Shown here: piece by piece, positions 1 to 12,626 of the stretch
Numbering within the stretch: position 1 is the stretch's first letter
Layout: each line of letters begins with the position of its first letter
Origin: Berberis thunbergii
Taxonomy: Eukaryota > Streptophyta > Magnoliopsida > Ranunculales > Berberidaceae
Direction of reading: 5' to 3'
Length of the DNA: 64,000 nt
Assembly (NCBI GenBank): GCA_003290165.1
Contig: QNQO01000222.1
Location: 1-64,000 of the forward strand
Notes under the pieces: generated by a model
The model's input: only the letters and a program-made list of their open reading frames with translations
What the model was told of the DNA's origin: nothing
Database searches by the model: none
Program-made: the position numbers and the translations under genes

Positions 1-226
1 CGGCTTAGAACCGTTGCTAAGTTTGTTGCAACGGTTGATAACCGTTGCTAATGTCTGCAAATAACGCCCCCCCTCCACCCATAAAACCGTTGCTACAATG
101 TTTAGAAACGGTTTTTAGCCGTGACAAAAAATTTTGCGTCGCCCCTGTAGTCCACGGCTCTTAGCCGTGGCAATGTCTTACGCCCACGGTAAAAAACCGT
201 GGCTAATGGGGGTTTTTGGTGTAGTG
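1..226 (+). mobile_element. CACTA (En/Spm-type) transposon, 3' end only
   Basis: The segment is full of short alternating motifs (accgttgc and its complement, gccacgg, ccgtggc), typical of CACTA subterminal transposase-binding repeats. It ends in tttttggtgtagtg at 213-226, the inverted complement of a CACTACACC terminus. The last ~215 bases are close to a second copy ending at 3371, so both belong to one family. The rest of the element lies left of the window. No transposase coding is visible. Confidence 0.8.
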
Positions 227-231
227 CAAGT

Positions 232-302
232 TTATTCCTACTTGGAAAATTATCCCAACTCAGGATATTATTGATATTGCCATAAAAGAACCTGAAAGAA
301 GA
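232..302 (+). pseudogene. Fragment of alpha/beta-hydrolase exon (monoacylglycerol-lipase / caffeoylshikimate-esterase-like)
   Basis: One reading frame gives IPTQDIIDIAIKEPERRDE, matching from memory the cap region of plant monoacylglycerol-lipase-like alpha/beta hydrolases (family pattern KIVPTKDVIDxAFKxPxKR). The match stops at GAG followed by gtgatt, which could be a splice donor. The preceding CACTA end at 226 abuts the exon directly, so the transposon either inserted in it or carried it. The catalytic Ser/Asp/His regions are not in the window. Only ~24 residues support the call. Confidence 0.4.
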
Positions 303-359
303 GATGAGGTGATTTTCCATTCTAAATTGTCTATGTTTGCTGCAATTATTATTCAAAGT

Positions 360-2640
360 AAACTTTACTGATTGATAATTTAAGAAAAAAAATCATCAAA
401 AAGAGATGGAATTGCTTGCATCATATCTAGAAGGAAGGGTGGTAAATAATGACACATGTATGCTGACAAAATGGTTACAGAAGAATAAAAGTGAGAAGAA
501 AAGCTTTTTGTTTTTGTTTATTTTCAATTTATGGAGAATTGAGTTAAGTGCCGTTTGTGTTAGATGACATGCGTGACTGAGTTTGGTAGAAACCATACTA
601 ATTAGCTTGTGTGCTATGCTGTGCTGTGCTGGACTCACTCACTTCCACAAACAACAACCAAAACTTATATCAATAGAGGCCACAGATGTAACCCCATACT
701 ACTCATGTTTCATGGACAAAAATCCCTACTTTCCTACCATTACCAATCAATGGTGGAACCCATGCATCCTGGTTTACTACTACCCTGATCTTCTGATGTT
801 TGCTCTTTTGTTTTTGGTCCCCTCTCTCATCGATCTGTTGCATATATAAATCATATAGTAGCCTATATGGTGGTGAATTCCACCAATTGAACTGAACTTC
901 TAGGTTTGTATTCGTTGTTTTCAGGACTACGTTTCCTATTTCAAGTATTCGACGAAAATCAATAACAAGTTTTCTAATTTATTCTGATGATGAAATAGAA
1001 ATGGTAGCCTGAACAACAGAATGGGAGTTAGTTAGTGTGGAACTCAATAATCTGACTTGCATTTGTAGAATATGTGATCTTCCTCCAATTCAATTCAATG
1101 AAAGTAACTGTTGTTTTAATGAGTAGGAAAAATGACCCTTTCCACATGGTTGGTATGGCTAATGAATTGTGCTTGTCCATAAATACATACATACATGGCT
1201 GGCTGGTTCTCATGATGTCCAATTGTCTATTCTTTGCTAGTTGTCAAATTTCACAAGCTATTACAACTCTCTCTACTTGTGGCTGTGGAGAAGCAACACA
1301 CCTATTGCTCCCATGTGCATTATCAGAATCATATTATGCATTAATTGGGAAACTGAAGCATGAGTAAACACTACTCAGTTTATTTATTACTTTGAATAAA
1401 TTTTTCCCTCGTGTTTAACGTATGAACAATGTTTTTTTTTATTTATGAAAATATATCGCATAATATTATAAATATGATGAACAATGCTTCACGTATGATT
1501 ATTGCATAATATTATAATTATGAAAACATATCGCATAATAAATATTTCCCTCGTGTTTAACTTATGAACAATGCTTCACGTAAAGGAGCTTTATTCAGAA
1601 ACTTGTCCTTCTACTCCTAAAGGGAAGGAATCCTAAAATTTATCTAGGAAGTTATATGGTGTAACATAATTAATTTTTAGTTTAAAAAAATGTTGACAAT
1701 GTATTCTTCTCTCTGGAATCCGGATTTATTGGTTGGTGCTGGAAACAAAAAATAGAAGTGACCTAAGGATTATCTGCAACACACTACATATATATTTTGA
1801 AACTCTCTACTTAGCATATATATTTTGAATTTTTTTTAGGAGCATATAATCTGGTCTAGTAGAATTTTTTTTTCAGCATGAAACCTATATGTTGTTGATG
1901 ATGATACTTCTACTTGTGCTTTTGCTACAACTTATGGTTACACCCAGGTCCAAATCATATGCAATAAAATACTTAAAGAGTATCTATGTTGTCTTGTTTC
2001 AATAACTGTGCAATTATAGGTCATGTTTGTCTGTCATTGGTTTATTAGCAATCTTTATAGGTCATGTTTGTCTGTCATTAAGTACTGACTAATTTTTATA
2101 CTGCAGGGCTCTGAAGGTCTGAGCCAGTACGGGCAGCGCAGTATGTTGGACAGGAGAATGCGCATACATTGCTTGTTTCTGGGGTGCAAAGTGTGTCGTT
2201 GTATCAACCATCACCGGTGCCATATACAAGCAACTACCAGGTGCTGCATTCTCATCATTTTCAGTATATTGAACAAGCAACTACCGAAAGAAATGGGGCC
2301 TGTTCCTAAGGGCATCAATGTATTTTCTTACATTAGAACTAGGGCGATTTGTATTGTTGGAAAAAACATAGAGAAATTCTTTTGTTTTAGATGCGAGCGA
2401 AACCTGATATAACAAGCTATGTTCCATTTGTTCAGGTTAATCCTGTTATTGTACATTAATTAATGCTATTTGTTTACATATTTTTGTTTGGCGTCAAAAC
2501 TTGACAAGTTCATTTTTACGGTTGATTTTGTATTTATCTAGCATATAGTTTGGTGGTTCTTATTCGTGTCGGAGGCATGACACAAACTATAGTAAGAACT
2601 GATTTTGCAGGTGCCACAGCTGTGATTTTGCTGCAGCAGC
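360..2640. other. AT-rich sequence without recognised genes; possible interior of second CACTA element
   Basis: No convincing conserved gene is seen. ORFs here are short and look random. At ~2100-2240 a frame reads AAQYVGQENAHTLLVSGVQ and on through a proline/tyrosine-rich stretch up to a possible donor. It looks like a real exon but I cannot name it. Since the CACTA element ending at 3371 must extend leftwards, this may be captured host sequence. Its 5' CACTA end was not found. Confidence 0.35.
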
Positions 2641-2649
2641 AAAAAAAAA

Positions 2650-3371
2650 TATAAATCTTTTTTTCGATTATATTAACTTGCAACGGTTTTACACCGTTGC
2701 AACAAAACAGATTTCTTTTTTTTTTTTAAATTTTGTTTAAATTGCCAACGGTTTCACACCGTAGTTCCATATTGCTACGCCTAAAAACCGTTGCTAGTAC
2801 CTTTGCCACGGTTTAATTTACACTATTTAGCCACGGTTTATAACCGTTGCCACAGTTAGCCACGGCTAATAACCGTTGCTACTTTTAGACACGGTTTAAA
2901 ACCGTTGCAAATACATGTGCTTAGCCACGGTTCAAAACCGTTGCAAAGGTTAGCCACGGCTAGAAACCGTTGCTACTTTTAGACACGGTTTAAAACCGTT
3001 GCAAATATATAAACTTAGCCACGGTTCAAAACCGTTGCCATAGTTAGCCACGGCTATAAACCGTATCTATCTAGTTATCCACGGTTTATAACCGTTGCGA
3101 ATATATACACTTAGTAACGGCTTATAACCGTTGCTAATTTATCCACGGTTTAAAACCGTTGCTAGTTTTATTGCAACGGTTTTTAACCGTTGCTAAGTTC
3201 TGCAAATAACACCCCCCCTTCAACCATAAAACCGTTGCTACAATGTTTAGCAACGGTTTTTAGCCGTGACAAAAACTTTTGCGACGCCCTTGTAGTCCAC
3301 GGCTCTTAGCCGTGGCAATGTCTTACGCCCACGGTATAAAACCGTGGCTAATGGGGGTTTTTGGTGTAGTG
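2650..3371 (+). mobile_element. CACTA transposon, 3' subterminal repeats and terminus (second copy)
   Basis: From about 2680 the sequence is a dense array of ~20-bp motifs alternating gccacggtt / aaccgttgc in direct and inverted order. It finishes with the terminus ggggtttttggtgtagtg at 3371. Family and terminus are the same as the copy ending at 226. Immediately to the right lies the 3' flank of a gypsy antisense ORF. The 5' end could not be placed, so no target-site duplication could be checked. Confidence 0.8.
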
Positions 3372-3589
3372 TTTATTCAACCAGCCTATGCCAAAGTAAG
3401 ACGACATGACAAAATGAAAAACATGCAATAGAGACACCAAGTATGAAACGAAAAAAATTGTTTCATTAATGGTCAAAACAAAAAGAGTACAAGCACAAAA
3501 AAATACTCCTAATTAGAAGAAGGTACAAAAACGGAAGAGCTAAGCCTAGTGGAAACAGGGGCAGAAGTTGCATCCATACAAGCTTCGAC

Positions 3590-6050
3590 TTGGACGTCAG
3601 GGATCAAACCGTCCTCCTCACCCGACGACTTAGAGGTAACAAACAAGTCTGCACACAACATCTTCTTATAATGGCCAAGATCCCACTCTGGATACTCCTC
3701 TTTTTATCAGTGTCAACAGTTCCAGCCAACCATGTACAACCTAGCAGAACTCATACTTGCCTTGCTCCTGAAGAAGTTCTTCCTCTCGCACCTTCGCATC
3801 AACTTGTTGACGCTCCAGCAGCTCCAACTTGCCAGTCAATGTGTCGACCTGAGACTGCTATGTGGCCAAACTGCTCTTCACAACACTAAGCTCATGCCAC
3901 CCCAATTCGAGTTGGTCCTCAGTCTTTCTCGCCTCGCAGACGTAGAACTCCACATCGGATTCCAATTGTTGCTTCTCAGCAGTCAGTCAGCTTCCTTTGA
4001 AGCACTCTCTTCAGCAAAAGACTGTAGCCCAGAACACGCCTTAGCCACAGCATCCTGCACAACCTCGACTTCTCGGCAGACCCGACACAACTCCTGCCTG
4101 AGTCCGTCCCTTTCGGATAGCGCCTCCGTCAGGCAACGCTAGAGGTCCTCTAGATGAGCCTCCTCAGCCTCAGCGGCCACGGTTGACTGATCCAATCTCT
4201 TCTCCTCAGCCTGCTTCTTAAGCCGCTCGATTTCACGGAGCGCATCATAATATAGCAGTTGCATGTGAAAAAGACATGCTCCAAGGAATATACTCTCACA
4301 GGAGCCGCCTCGACTTCAGTTCCAGCAACGGTCATGTGGCTCAAATGAGACATACCAAGCATAAGGTACTTTAGACCCTTATCCATGCATCCTTCCAACA
4401 TATCTTCGTTTGGTTTTGAAGCATGATAAATCAACCAGCTGTGGCGCCTGCTTATGTGCTTCCTCAAAGCATACTATACATCCACTTCTTGATGCCAGAC
4501 TTGTAAGCTCATTTTTACCAAGTCAAGTACAAACGGGTTTATCCGTGCGTCTGAGTAAAGCCTTCCCTGATCGGGAACTATGCCAGCACCGTCATCAGAC
4601 TCTTCTCTGTGGCGTTTCCTTTGTCAATAATAGGCGACCCTTTATTGCAAGGTGACTCAATGGGATCCGGAGGGAAAGGAAGGAGCAAATTATCCAGATG
4701 ACCCTCCAACACTTCCAATTGTGGCCTAGAATGAGACGGTGAGCAATGTGGACTACAAGAGACACAACTGGTACTACGGCCACCTTCAAGCGAATCAACA
4801 TAAAGCGATTAGATTCTACCACCTTAGTTGAATCTTCACAGGAACCTCCAACAACAATGGTCCCAGGCGAATCAGCACCAGCGAAAAATGCCATTACGAC
4901 CTGCACCAAACGGTCATTCAAAGCCTCGACATGCTCGTCACTAAGGTTTGACCTGTCCATGACTCCTGCCAACCATAGGTAATCTTTCTCCAAGATGGAA
5001 ATGTCAATCTCCGCCTCAATAAACCCAGCAGACTCACGCTCCTCTCTCATTGGAGTGGCTCATGCCAAAGATGGCCCAACTCTAATGCGAGCCCTCTTCC
5101 TCACGAAGAAAGCAAAGGTCTCAGATGGCTCCTCCACATTGGACATAACAGGAACTTTGACCCCAATAGCCTTCCTCTTCCTAGAAGGGGTCCCATCTTC
5201 CAACTTAATGCGCGACTCGTGATACAGGGTGGGGCAACGTGCCAATTGTTCCACAGCCCACTATGGATGAAGTTGGAAAGTTTACAATATCAACCTCCCC
5301 CTTTTTTGGCATGACACAGAATGTCTCTATGGTGGTTTGCTCATCTAAGGTGAGAGGAGTAGTGGCTAACCTTCATGCAAGATTACACAAGCAATGATCA
5401 CTCGGCCCGTTCTCAAGCACATCAAAGTCACAAGGAAGACCCTTGCATCGAAAATATTTTGAATCTACAAGGGCCAAAAAGCAGTACTTCTGCCAGAACT
5501 TGAAATTATCAGGCAGTTTACCGAAACACTTCGATGACTTCATCTTACAGACAACATTGTTCTTTAGCTGAGGAGAGGTCAGTAACAGGATCACCCATAG
5601 AGTCATGCTAACACTAGCCTCCTTGGCACAAAATAGAATCATGAGGATGATCCTATATCCATTAGGCCCCAACTGAGCTAGAGGAATCCCTAAGAGATCC
5701 AAGAACTCTCAAATCATGTCCAATAGCAAAAACGTACTCCATTTTGGAGCATCCCACGATGTAAATAGATGAAACCGGCAGGAGGTGACATAGCCGTTTG
5801 GTCGCCCATTAGGAGATTTAATGGCAGGTCTTCAGGGACCCCAAACTTCGTACGAATTAACACCAGACCAGGCTCAGACAACAACCTGTCTTCAAAAAAT
5901 TCCAGTGCCTCAGCAAAAAAAATCATCAAGAAGGTTTTCTTGAACCATGAAGAAGGCGAACGATCTTTTCAGAATAATATCTTTGAAAGCAAACAAAGTA
6001 GAAGAATCAAACTTTGCACTGCGGATCACCTAAGTAGATGATGGTTTCTC
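3590..6050 (-). pseudogene. Antisense ORF (aORF) of a Tat-like Ty3/gypsy element, decayed copy A
   Basis: Read on the minus strand, broken ORFs make up one protein-like unit. The N-terminal part (~5930-5370) has a pattern ending LLGIPLAQLGPNGYRI that resembles the plant 'putative gypsy type transposon' family (Pfam Transposase_28, from memory). A basic middle follows (~5250-4600). The C-terminal part (~4230-3800) is a predicted coiled coil rich in Glu, Lys, Arg and Leu. Frameshifts and stops divide it. It lies just upstream of an LTR (6192-6846) in opposite polarity, as extra antisense ORFs do in Tat-lineage elements. Three more copies occur at 8.6-15.3, 28.5-31.6 and 34.3-36.2 kb. Function unknown. 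Confidence 0.6.
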
Positions 6051-6191
6051 GCTTCTTTTTTGCCGAACTAACGCACATGCCATTAATGTGGCGTGTGGCT
6101 CAAGTAATGATTCATGCCCAGTCATCATGAACGATGCATCCCTTCTACTTAGCGAACTGATGTGACGACCCACTAACTTGGGGGATTAGAA

Positions 6192-6846
6192 TGATGATAC
6201 ATAAAAACGGTCACTCCCCTTAGCCATACATGTGTCATGATAATTTAGAGGAAACACGGACTCCAGCATCAGTCCAATACTGAACAAGTCAAAGCGATTC
6301 TAAGCCCGCTCAATTTAGTTTGCCAGGCGAACCCGGACTCACATAGCACGCTAGGCCCACGCGTCTCATAGTTGTCCTCAATACCAGTAAGCCCTCCTTA
6401 GCAAGTATCTCAAGGATCTGCTTCAGATGGACAACTACAGCTGCTCTTTGTTCCCAACTAGAAAGCAAACACCATCCCTTCTACGGAATGCTCTTGTATT
6501 GGGAACTATCTCCCGTGTATCTAGGAGCGCAGACCTAACAGGGAACTTCCCTCCTACAGTACAACTCCTAATTAGAAAGGAATCTCCACGAAGATCTCCT
6601 CCCTAATCTACGCCTTTGATGGCCTGGTTAAACCGGGACTCCTTGCACTATAAATAAGACATGAGGTTGGTAAGCTAAGGTACAGTACAAATTCCCTGTT
6701 ACAGCATTACACCTTCCTTAGAGCCTTGTCTGACTTTAGCATTGGAGTGTCATCGGCCACCCCACAGTGGTCTGTGGCTCACGTGCGTTGCTTGTGCAGG
6801 TCAGCAGGAACAAGGTCAAAGCAAGGAGCAAAAATTGATTGCATCA
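6192..6846 (+). mobile_element. Ty3/gypsy LTR (3' LTR following aORF copy A)
   Basis: A 655-bp segment begins TGATGATACAT and ends GCATCA, so the termini form the short inverted repeat TGATG...CATCA expected of an LTR (TG...CA). A purine-rich stretch (ggggattagaa) lies just before it, like a polypurine tract. Inside are a TATA-like ctataaataagac (~6648) and the block gactttagcattggagtg, shared with the LTR at 36375-36944. No matching 5' LTR is in the window. Confidence 0.6.
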
Positions 6847-8560
6847 GTTACCTAAGAGAAAGATAAAGGACAAAAGTTTGAAGCTTGGTTCAAATTGGTA
6901 TATGTCACGACTGAAGAGTTGTTTAGCCAGCAATCACCTTCATCTCATTTTGATATCAAAGTTTTCAAACTCTCATTGAGTGAGGGAGTGATTGCAAAAA
7001 GCTTATTGTCTTTCTTTTCGGATAAGTTTCAATTTGGCTTTGCGATATCATGGATTGTAGTTGGAGAGAGAAGCTCTCGTTAGAGTGAGTTTTGTACTAT
7101 GGTTCATGGAGAATAAAAAAAACCCTTGTATGCGCCTGCTCGATCCACTGAGTAATTAAGTAGTCATAACTAATGAAACTCTAATTTGGTGAACCTCATT
7201 ATATTGTGTCTTGCGTTGTGTTTTTCTTTCTTATCCCCATGCTTTTCTTTCTTCAGTTGCATGCTTAACTAGTTGTCCATCTTGCACTTATTCTTGACAT
7301 AATTTTAACTTACAACTAAATACTTGAAACTTGGAATTTGGGAATTTTCATTTTCTTCTCCCACTCAATTATATTTGCCCTAAGTCATACTTAATCTTGC
7401 CTTCTTACATATTTTTACAAGTATCAAATTAGTAGTGCGATTTGATTTCAACTAAAATTTGTTTTTCATCCAAAATTAAGACTATCCACCCATTTTAATC
7501 TTGTTGACCGTGCACTTTGATAAAATTAAATCATATATTTATACCACTGACTTTTAGTGTGGATAATCTATGGAAGGTCATGCAGCCTATCACTAGTTGT
7601 ATGAGTTTAATTTTCCAATAATAGTTCGTTTCAGCAGTAGAACTCAAGCGAGTTTTAAGGGTAAAAGTGTTAGCACCATGTTTGAGGCACATTTCAAAAA
7701 TATTTTCACATTTTGTACATTTTAACCATTTTTGCGCACGGTTTATTCATTTTATACATTACCAATTCCATATGTCGATTTTTATACATTGCTAGTTTAA
7801 CTATGGGATGGGTTGTGTTTTGTTTTTATTGCAAAAATGCTTGGTTGCGTGCAACATTGAAGGTAGGAGGGAGTTTTAGGGTGAGTTATGGAAAATGGAC
7901 ATATTTCATGGGTTGTGTTTGCAAAAATGATTGGTTGCGTGCAACATTGAAGGTAGGAGGGAGTTTTAGGGTGAGTTATGGAAAATGGACATATATAAAA
8001 ATTGTGAGCAGAGCAAATCATTAAGGGTGACATTGAAGAGTTTTCCCGAACATTGTTGGATCATTCCCAGCTTGGGTTGGCAAGGTTTGCAAATTTAAAG
8101 AATCATGAAAGTTCATATCATGTTCCATTCATATTTTTTGTTAACAGTAAAACTCAAACTTCAAGTTTTCAAACTCCGTGAACGAATAAATTGAGTTCTA
8201 AATAAGTTAGGACTTGGGAGAGATTAAAAATCAAATTTGGGTGAATGTGGGAGTTGTTGTGAAAACACTACATGAAACCCCTACATTCGTGTTGTCGTCA
8301 ATAATGGAGTTCAAAACTTCGAGCTTTCCAACTTCATGAGCAAACAATTTTATTTCTAAATAAGTTGGAAGAAGTAGGAAATAAGATTTGGATGAATACA
8401 TGAGGGTTTGCTATGAGAAAACCATGGTGAAACCTCGAAGAAACGGTTTATGATGTTTCAAATATACTTTTATATTACAGTATACTAACAAATTCTTTTG
8501 GAAGGATTGGTCTCCCATTCGACATCCTTACGTATTAGCTAAAACTCATAAATTTTATGA
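6847..8560. other. Non-coding AT-rich spacer with local duplications
   Basis: No gene recognised. It holds a ~90-bp tandem duplication (7831-8000) and two diverged ~180-bp related blocks at about 8130-8310 and 8310-8470, both containing forms of ctaaataagttgg. These look like old repeat debris. Confidence 0.4.
7831..8000 (+). repeat. Tandem duplication, period 90 bp, about 1.9 copies
   Basis: gcaaaaatgcttggttgcg at 7831 recurs as gcaaaaatgattggttgcg at 7921. The following ~70 bases (gcaacattgaaggtagg... to ggaaaatggacatat) are identical in both copies, so the duplication is recent. No coding function is apparent. Confidence 0.85.
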
Positions 8561-9365
8561 GTGAAGTTGACACATAACGGATTGCTTCACAGCATCAAAA
8601 AGCTTCATCAAACGCAGCTTTCTCAGCAGATAACTCTTTTTCCACATTGCATAGACGGGTGCAAACCCCATCCAACTTGGCTTTCAAAGAATCAAACTCA
8701 ACAACGGATTTATCCCGCATACTTTTCTCCTCAACCAACGACTTTCGAACAAACCCTGCAATTTTTTCCAATTCCGCGCAATGCATTTTCAACATGCCAA
8801 ATTGGGAAAGAAAATGAGAAATCACCAGCAACAATGCCGCCAACCTGCTCTCTAAAAAAGACACTTGATCACGACCAGCTTAATAGACTGAGCTCATCAC
8901 CCCTGCGTAGGTGAGATGATTCATCCCGTCCATTATCTGTTCAAGACCGTGATCGATGTGATCAAATGGATCCAGTACGGGCATCGAAGGCCTTTCCACT
9001 AACCAGCTGTGCCACTCATTTACCAACCTGTATGCACCGACTTGCACGTCAAGCTGAGTGAACCAACAAAAGTTGTTGTCCGACTTGATACGGATAACCT
9101 TTGGGCTAGGCTCAGTCCAACCAACCCATGGATTAAAAACATTAGGATCCGAAAGCAGTGAAAAACCACCCCCGACAGCCGGAAGGGAAGAAGGAATAAT
9201 AGTAACAATGAAAAAAACCATTTTTACCCTACCATCGAGAAGCATCCGTGGCAAGAGTAGGACTAGCGGTAACGGTGGGAGCAGGAGAACTTAACGGATA
9301 GGAGAAGAAACTAAGAACCCGACTACTTCGCTAATATTAATAGAAGGAGAATGAGAGTGAAACTT
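8561..9365 (-). pseudogene. Gypsy antisense ORF copy B, C-terminal half (split by a CACTA insertion)
   Basis: Minus-strand ORFs carry the coiled-coil C-terminus (about 8860-8600, with EKELSAEKAAFDEAF) and the preceding segment (9254-8880, with QIMDGMNHLTYAGVM). Both are closely paralleled in copy D at 34.7-35.2 kb (MDGMTHLVYAGVMGS and VEKELSAEKARHDEA). The frame is interrupted at 9365 by the CACTA element 9366-14064 and resumes at 14065. Removing the element and one TSD copy rejoins the frame. Confidence 0.65.
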
Positions 9366-9366
9366 C

Positions 9367-12180
9367 ATTACAAGAAAAAAGCCCAAACTTAAACATTTCC
9401 ATGAATGGAGGCAAAGTAATATAATTAATGAGATAATGTATTACATTGAGTCACAAAATCTATCAAATTAATAATAAAGATCAGCTCTCTATATTACATC
9501 GAGTCATAAAACATTTCCAGCTTTTCAAAACCTAAATAAAAAATTAAATATAAAGTACCACAGCTCCCTGTATTAACACCTTAACCACCTCAACAAAACC
9601 ACAGTCATCTTCATCAGTCCACCTCAACAGAGCGCTCCATTTTCCAACAGGAGCTCGACCAATCAACACCTTGATCACAACGCCTCTTGCCAGCCTCGCT
9701 CAATCAGTAAAGTCCCTAAAAATAATGTACAAGACTGTCAGATAGTTAAGGGAAAAGTTAATAGAAAATTTTGTAACAAAAGTAACCATCTAAACAAAAA
9801 TCTGAAGAAGCAACCAACAAGTTTTATAAAAGCAACGAGACTTGTCTAGTAAGAAATTTCATGACAATGTCATAAAGGACTAGGTATATGCAGTTTCTCC
9901 ACGAACTAAAACATTTGTATTCTAAGAACATAGTTGAATGGAAATGTTCGAAGATGAAAATGCATTTTGATCCTCACTTTTTATTTTCAAAATGACGTAT
10001 ACCACGACTTTCATTTTTTGTTTATGTATTTTTGTAGATGACAGTCTCATAAATGAGTGATCAAGATGGAGAGAATCATCAAAGTAAAACAAACCTTGGG
10101 GTCGGGTGTCTTGGGTCCTTCATGTTCAACGCTTGATGTTGGCCCCTTTCTGTTGCCTTCTCTTTGCTCCCCCAACAACCCCATCAAATTCAAATATATT
10201 AGAAAATGATAACATGAAAATGCAATTTTGTTGTAGAAAAAAGAGTGAGTATAGTTAGTTTATATACCTTGACAACTCTGGATTGTTCTTGATGAGGTCA
10301 ACATGCAACCTCATTTATACTGTTATTCACCAACTCCATAGCTGGTACTGAGGTCCTCTTTGAACCACTGCTTGCTGGAGAGCTAACCAAACCAACCATT
10401 GGCGTGCACTAGTTCCCTTCTCAAAAAAATAAGAGAACCCCAGTTTAGAGAATTTTAGAAGAAGAAGAAAAAGAACTGAATTATCAACACAACCCATTTC
10501 AAATAAAGTACTTCAAAAAAATACCACCCAAGCGTTGTTTGAACTCACAGCCAAGTCAGTAATGTCACCCTTTGCAAGCAAAAGTAGAAAGCTAGTAATG
10601 TCACCCTCACACTATTCCAAACCAGTTAGCACTACCAGTTCATCCTACCATATCAAATTAGTGTCAGGTGTGATAATCTAAACAAGCATGAGGTTCTAGC
10701 TAGCTAAAGGAGTTTATCAACTGCATGTTTGCTTAGCTTTATACCATTCACATTTAGCTCCATAAAAGTGTAATCATATACAATTATATTGTATGCAAAA
10801 CAACTCCACGAGAAACCAAAGACTGAATTGGTAACAATTCAATTTGCTTCAAGCAATAAGCTTCTACAATGACTAAAAATTGGACAACCACTTTCAAGTT
10901 CAATTTGATTCATGCACCACTAGCAAAAATTCATCATACATGTTCTACACAAACAACATCACACTAAAGACCATACCACAACATTTGGCAGTGTCAAGGT
11001 AATACCACACCAAATTTTGGGAGGAATTAAAGAACAGAAGACCAACCAAGATGTCATGTTGAAAACACCATCATTTAAGGCTAACAAACTACAAAATACT
11101 TCAGAAATCTAAAACATAGAGACACGGTCAACCATTTTCTCTCCTCTTTTAATCAATTCAAACAAGGTGAGCAATTCCACGTAATATAGTTAAGACATGT
11201 ATACAATACATAATTTCAATTCATGGCAAATAAGGTGAGCAAATACTTACTGTGAGGATGGACTTGGAAGGCCTGAGAAGGGTGCTGGTTGCCTTGCCTC
11301 ATCGTGGAGGCTCTCGGTAACCAAAAAAGCATTGCGGGGAGGGAGGGCATGTTCTAACTTGTAAATTCCCATCTTGACCACATAGATCATCAGTCATCCT
11401 CATTTAATGTCCAGAGTTGCAGATAATGAATATTGCATCTTCCTATGTGGCCTTTGAAGCTACTGAATCAACTGTTCAACAAAAAAGAAAAGAGGGCCTA
11501 ATGATTAACATACATTCAAAAAAGGGCCTAATGATGAACAAACATAAAAAAATTTGTTCCAAACAATCTAAGTAAAATAACATAAATGAAGAATTTGAAG
11601 AATTATGAACACAAATGTTTGCAAATTGCATGAGTATAGTTTCCAACAACATATTAATTGAACATAATAAACCTAAAGAACAATTTGACATCGGAAACAT
11701 TGACAACAAAATTTCAAAACCAAAAGTTTCCTAAATGAACCTAACAAATATAATAGAAGAAGAAACAGAAAGTTGAAAGCTTATGCGTTGTTGCGAGAGA
11801 ACATAGAAGGTCTCCTTCCAGACTCAAAGTGTTAGGTAGCAGGTTCTTCCCTCTTAACTATGGTATATATTTGTTCAACCTACAAAGGATTAGAGGAAGA
11901 TTACTGACTCTGATAGGTTATTTAGTTATTATAACAATTCACAAATATGAAACACTAACCTAATATCACAGGCTGTACGCTGTAGAGGAAGATTGACACA
12001 CATAAGAACAATGTTCTTTTACTAACTTTTGCAATAACCAACTTATCATTGGTAAATAAGCTGGAAATAATTCCTCGTAGTTATATAGGAGTTTTCATAA
12101 TCAACCAAAGTTAGATAGCTTAAGACCTTGTTATCTTTGTTTCTAGTATGTAAAACCAAGACTTGAAAATAGGGACATAT
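9367..12180. other. Interior of CACTA element with no identified gene
   Basis: No known protein recognised in this 2.8-kb part. Two minus-strand stretches look exon-like: near 11400-11237, a frame with YKLEHALPPRNAFLVTESLH, and near 10330-10100. Neither could be assigned. They may be further captured exons. Confidence 0.35.
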
Positions 12181-12183
12181 ATA

Positions 12184-12440
12184 CCATAAAGGATTCTGTG
12201 ATAAAGCTAATCCAACCAACAATGCTACAAGAATTCCAAGACAAATTGAAAGTTGGTTAACAGATCCAAGTGTGCCACGTATTTCGGTTGGCAATATCTG
12301 CACAAATAGGAATTTTAGTTATTGACGAGGAAATTAGGAATGACAACATTAACATGCTATTTTTACTACTTTGGATATGTAAAGTGGAAAAATTGTAGAT
12401 GAGACACCAATTCCAATTCCTGCAAGAAATCTACTGATTA
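12184..12440 (-). pseudogene. Captured fragment of plastidic glucose transporter (pGlcT-like), two exons
   Basis: The exon at 12297-12184 follows a gtgcag acceptor and reads PTEIRGTLGSVNQLSICLG, continuing through GILVALLVGL to NPLW. This is the well conserved region after TM4 of plant plastidic glucose transporters (MFS sugar-porter family). An upstream exon at ~12440-12395 reads RFLAGIGIGVSSTI, the expected preceding segment. The intron between them is ~100 bp. Only ~55 residues of a ~500-residue carrier remain, so it cannot transport. It lies downstream of the MFSD5-like exons in the same orientation, so a read-through transcript would be chimeric. Confidence 0.75.
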
Positions 12441-12626
12441 TCATATGATGATTTTACACTCGTCATGTCATAAACAATCTAGGCATTGTAATGTACTGTT
12501 AGCTTACAATTATGATTGAAACTGTATATGACTAGTGCAGGAAAAGGTCATCAATTGGCACTGTAATTTACTGTTAGCTTAAGCAATGACTCAAAATATT
12601 TCAACTTTTAGAGGAAATCGATCCTA

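Noticed and set aside
583..849. 88-codon ORF starting MVETILISLC
   Set aside because: No recognisable domain, low-complexity hydrophobic ending, overlapping an opposite-strand ORF; judged random.
8265..8285. cactacatgaaacccc as a possible CACTA left end
   Set aside because: No inverted partner, no subterminal repeats and no matching 3-bp flank. The true left end of the nearby element is at 9366.
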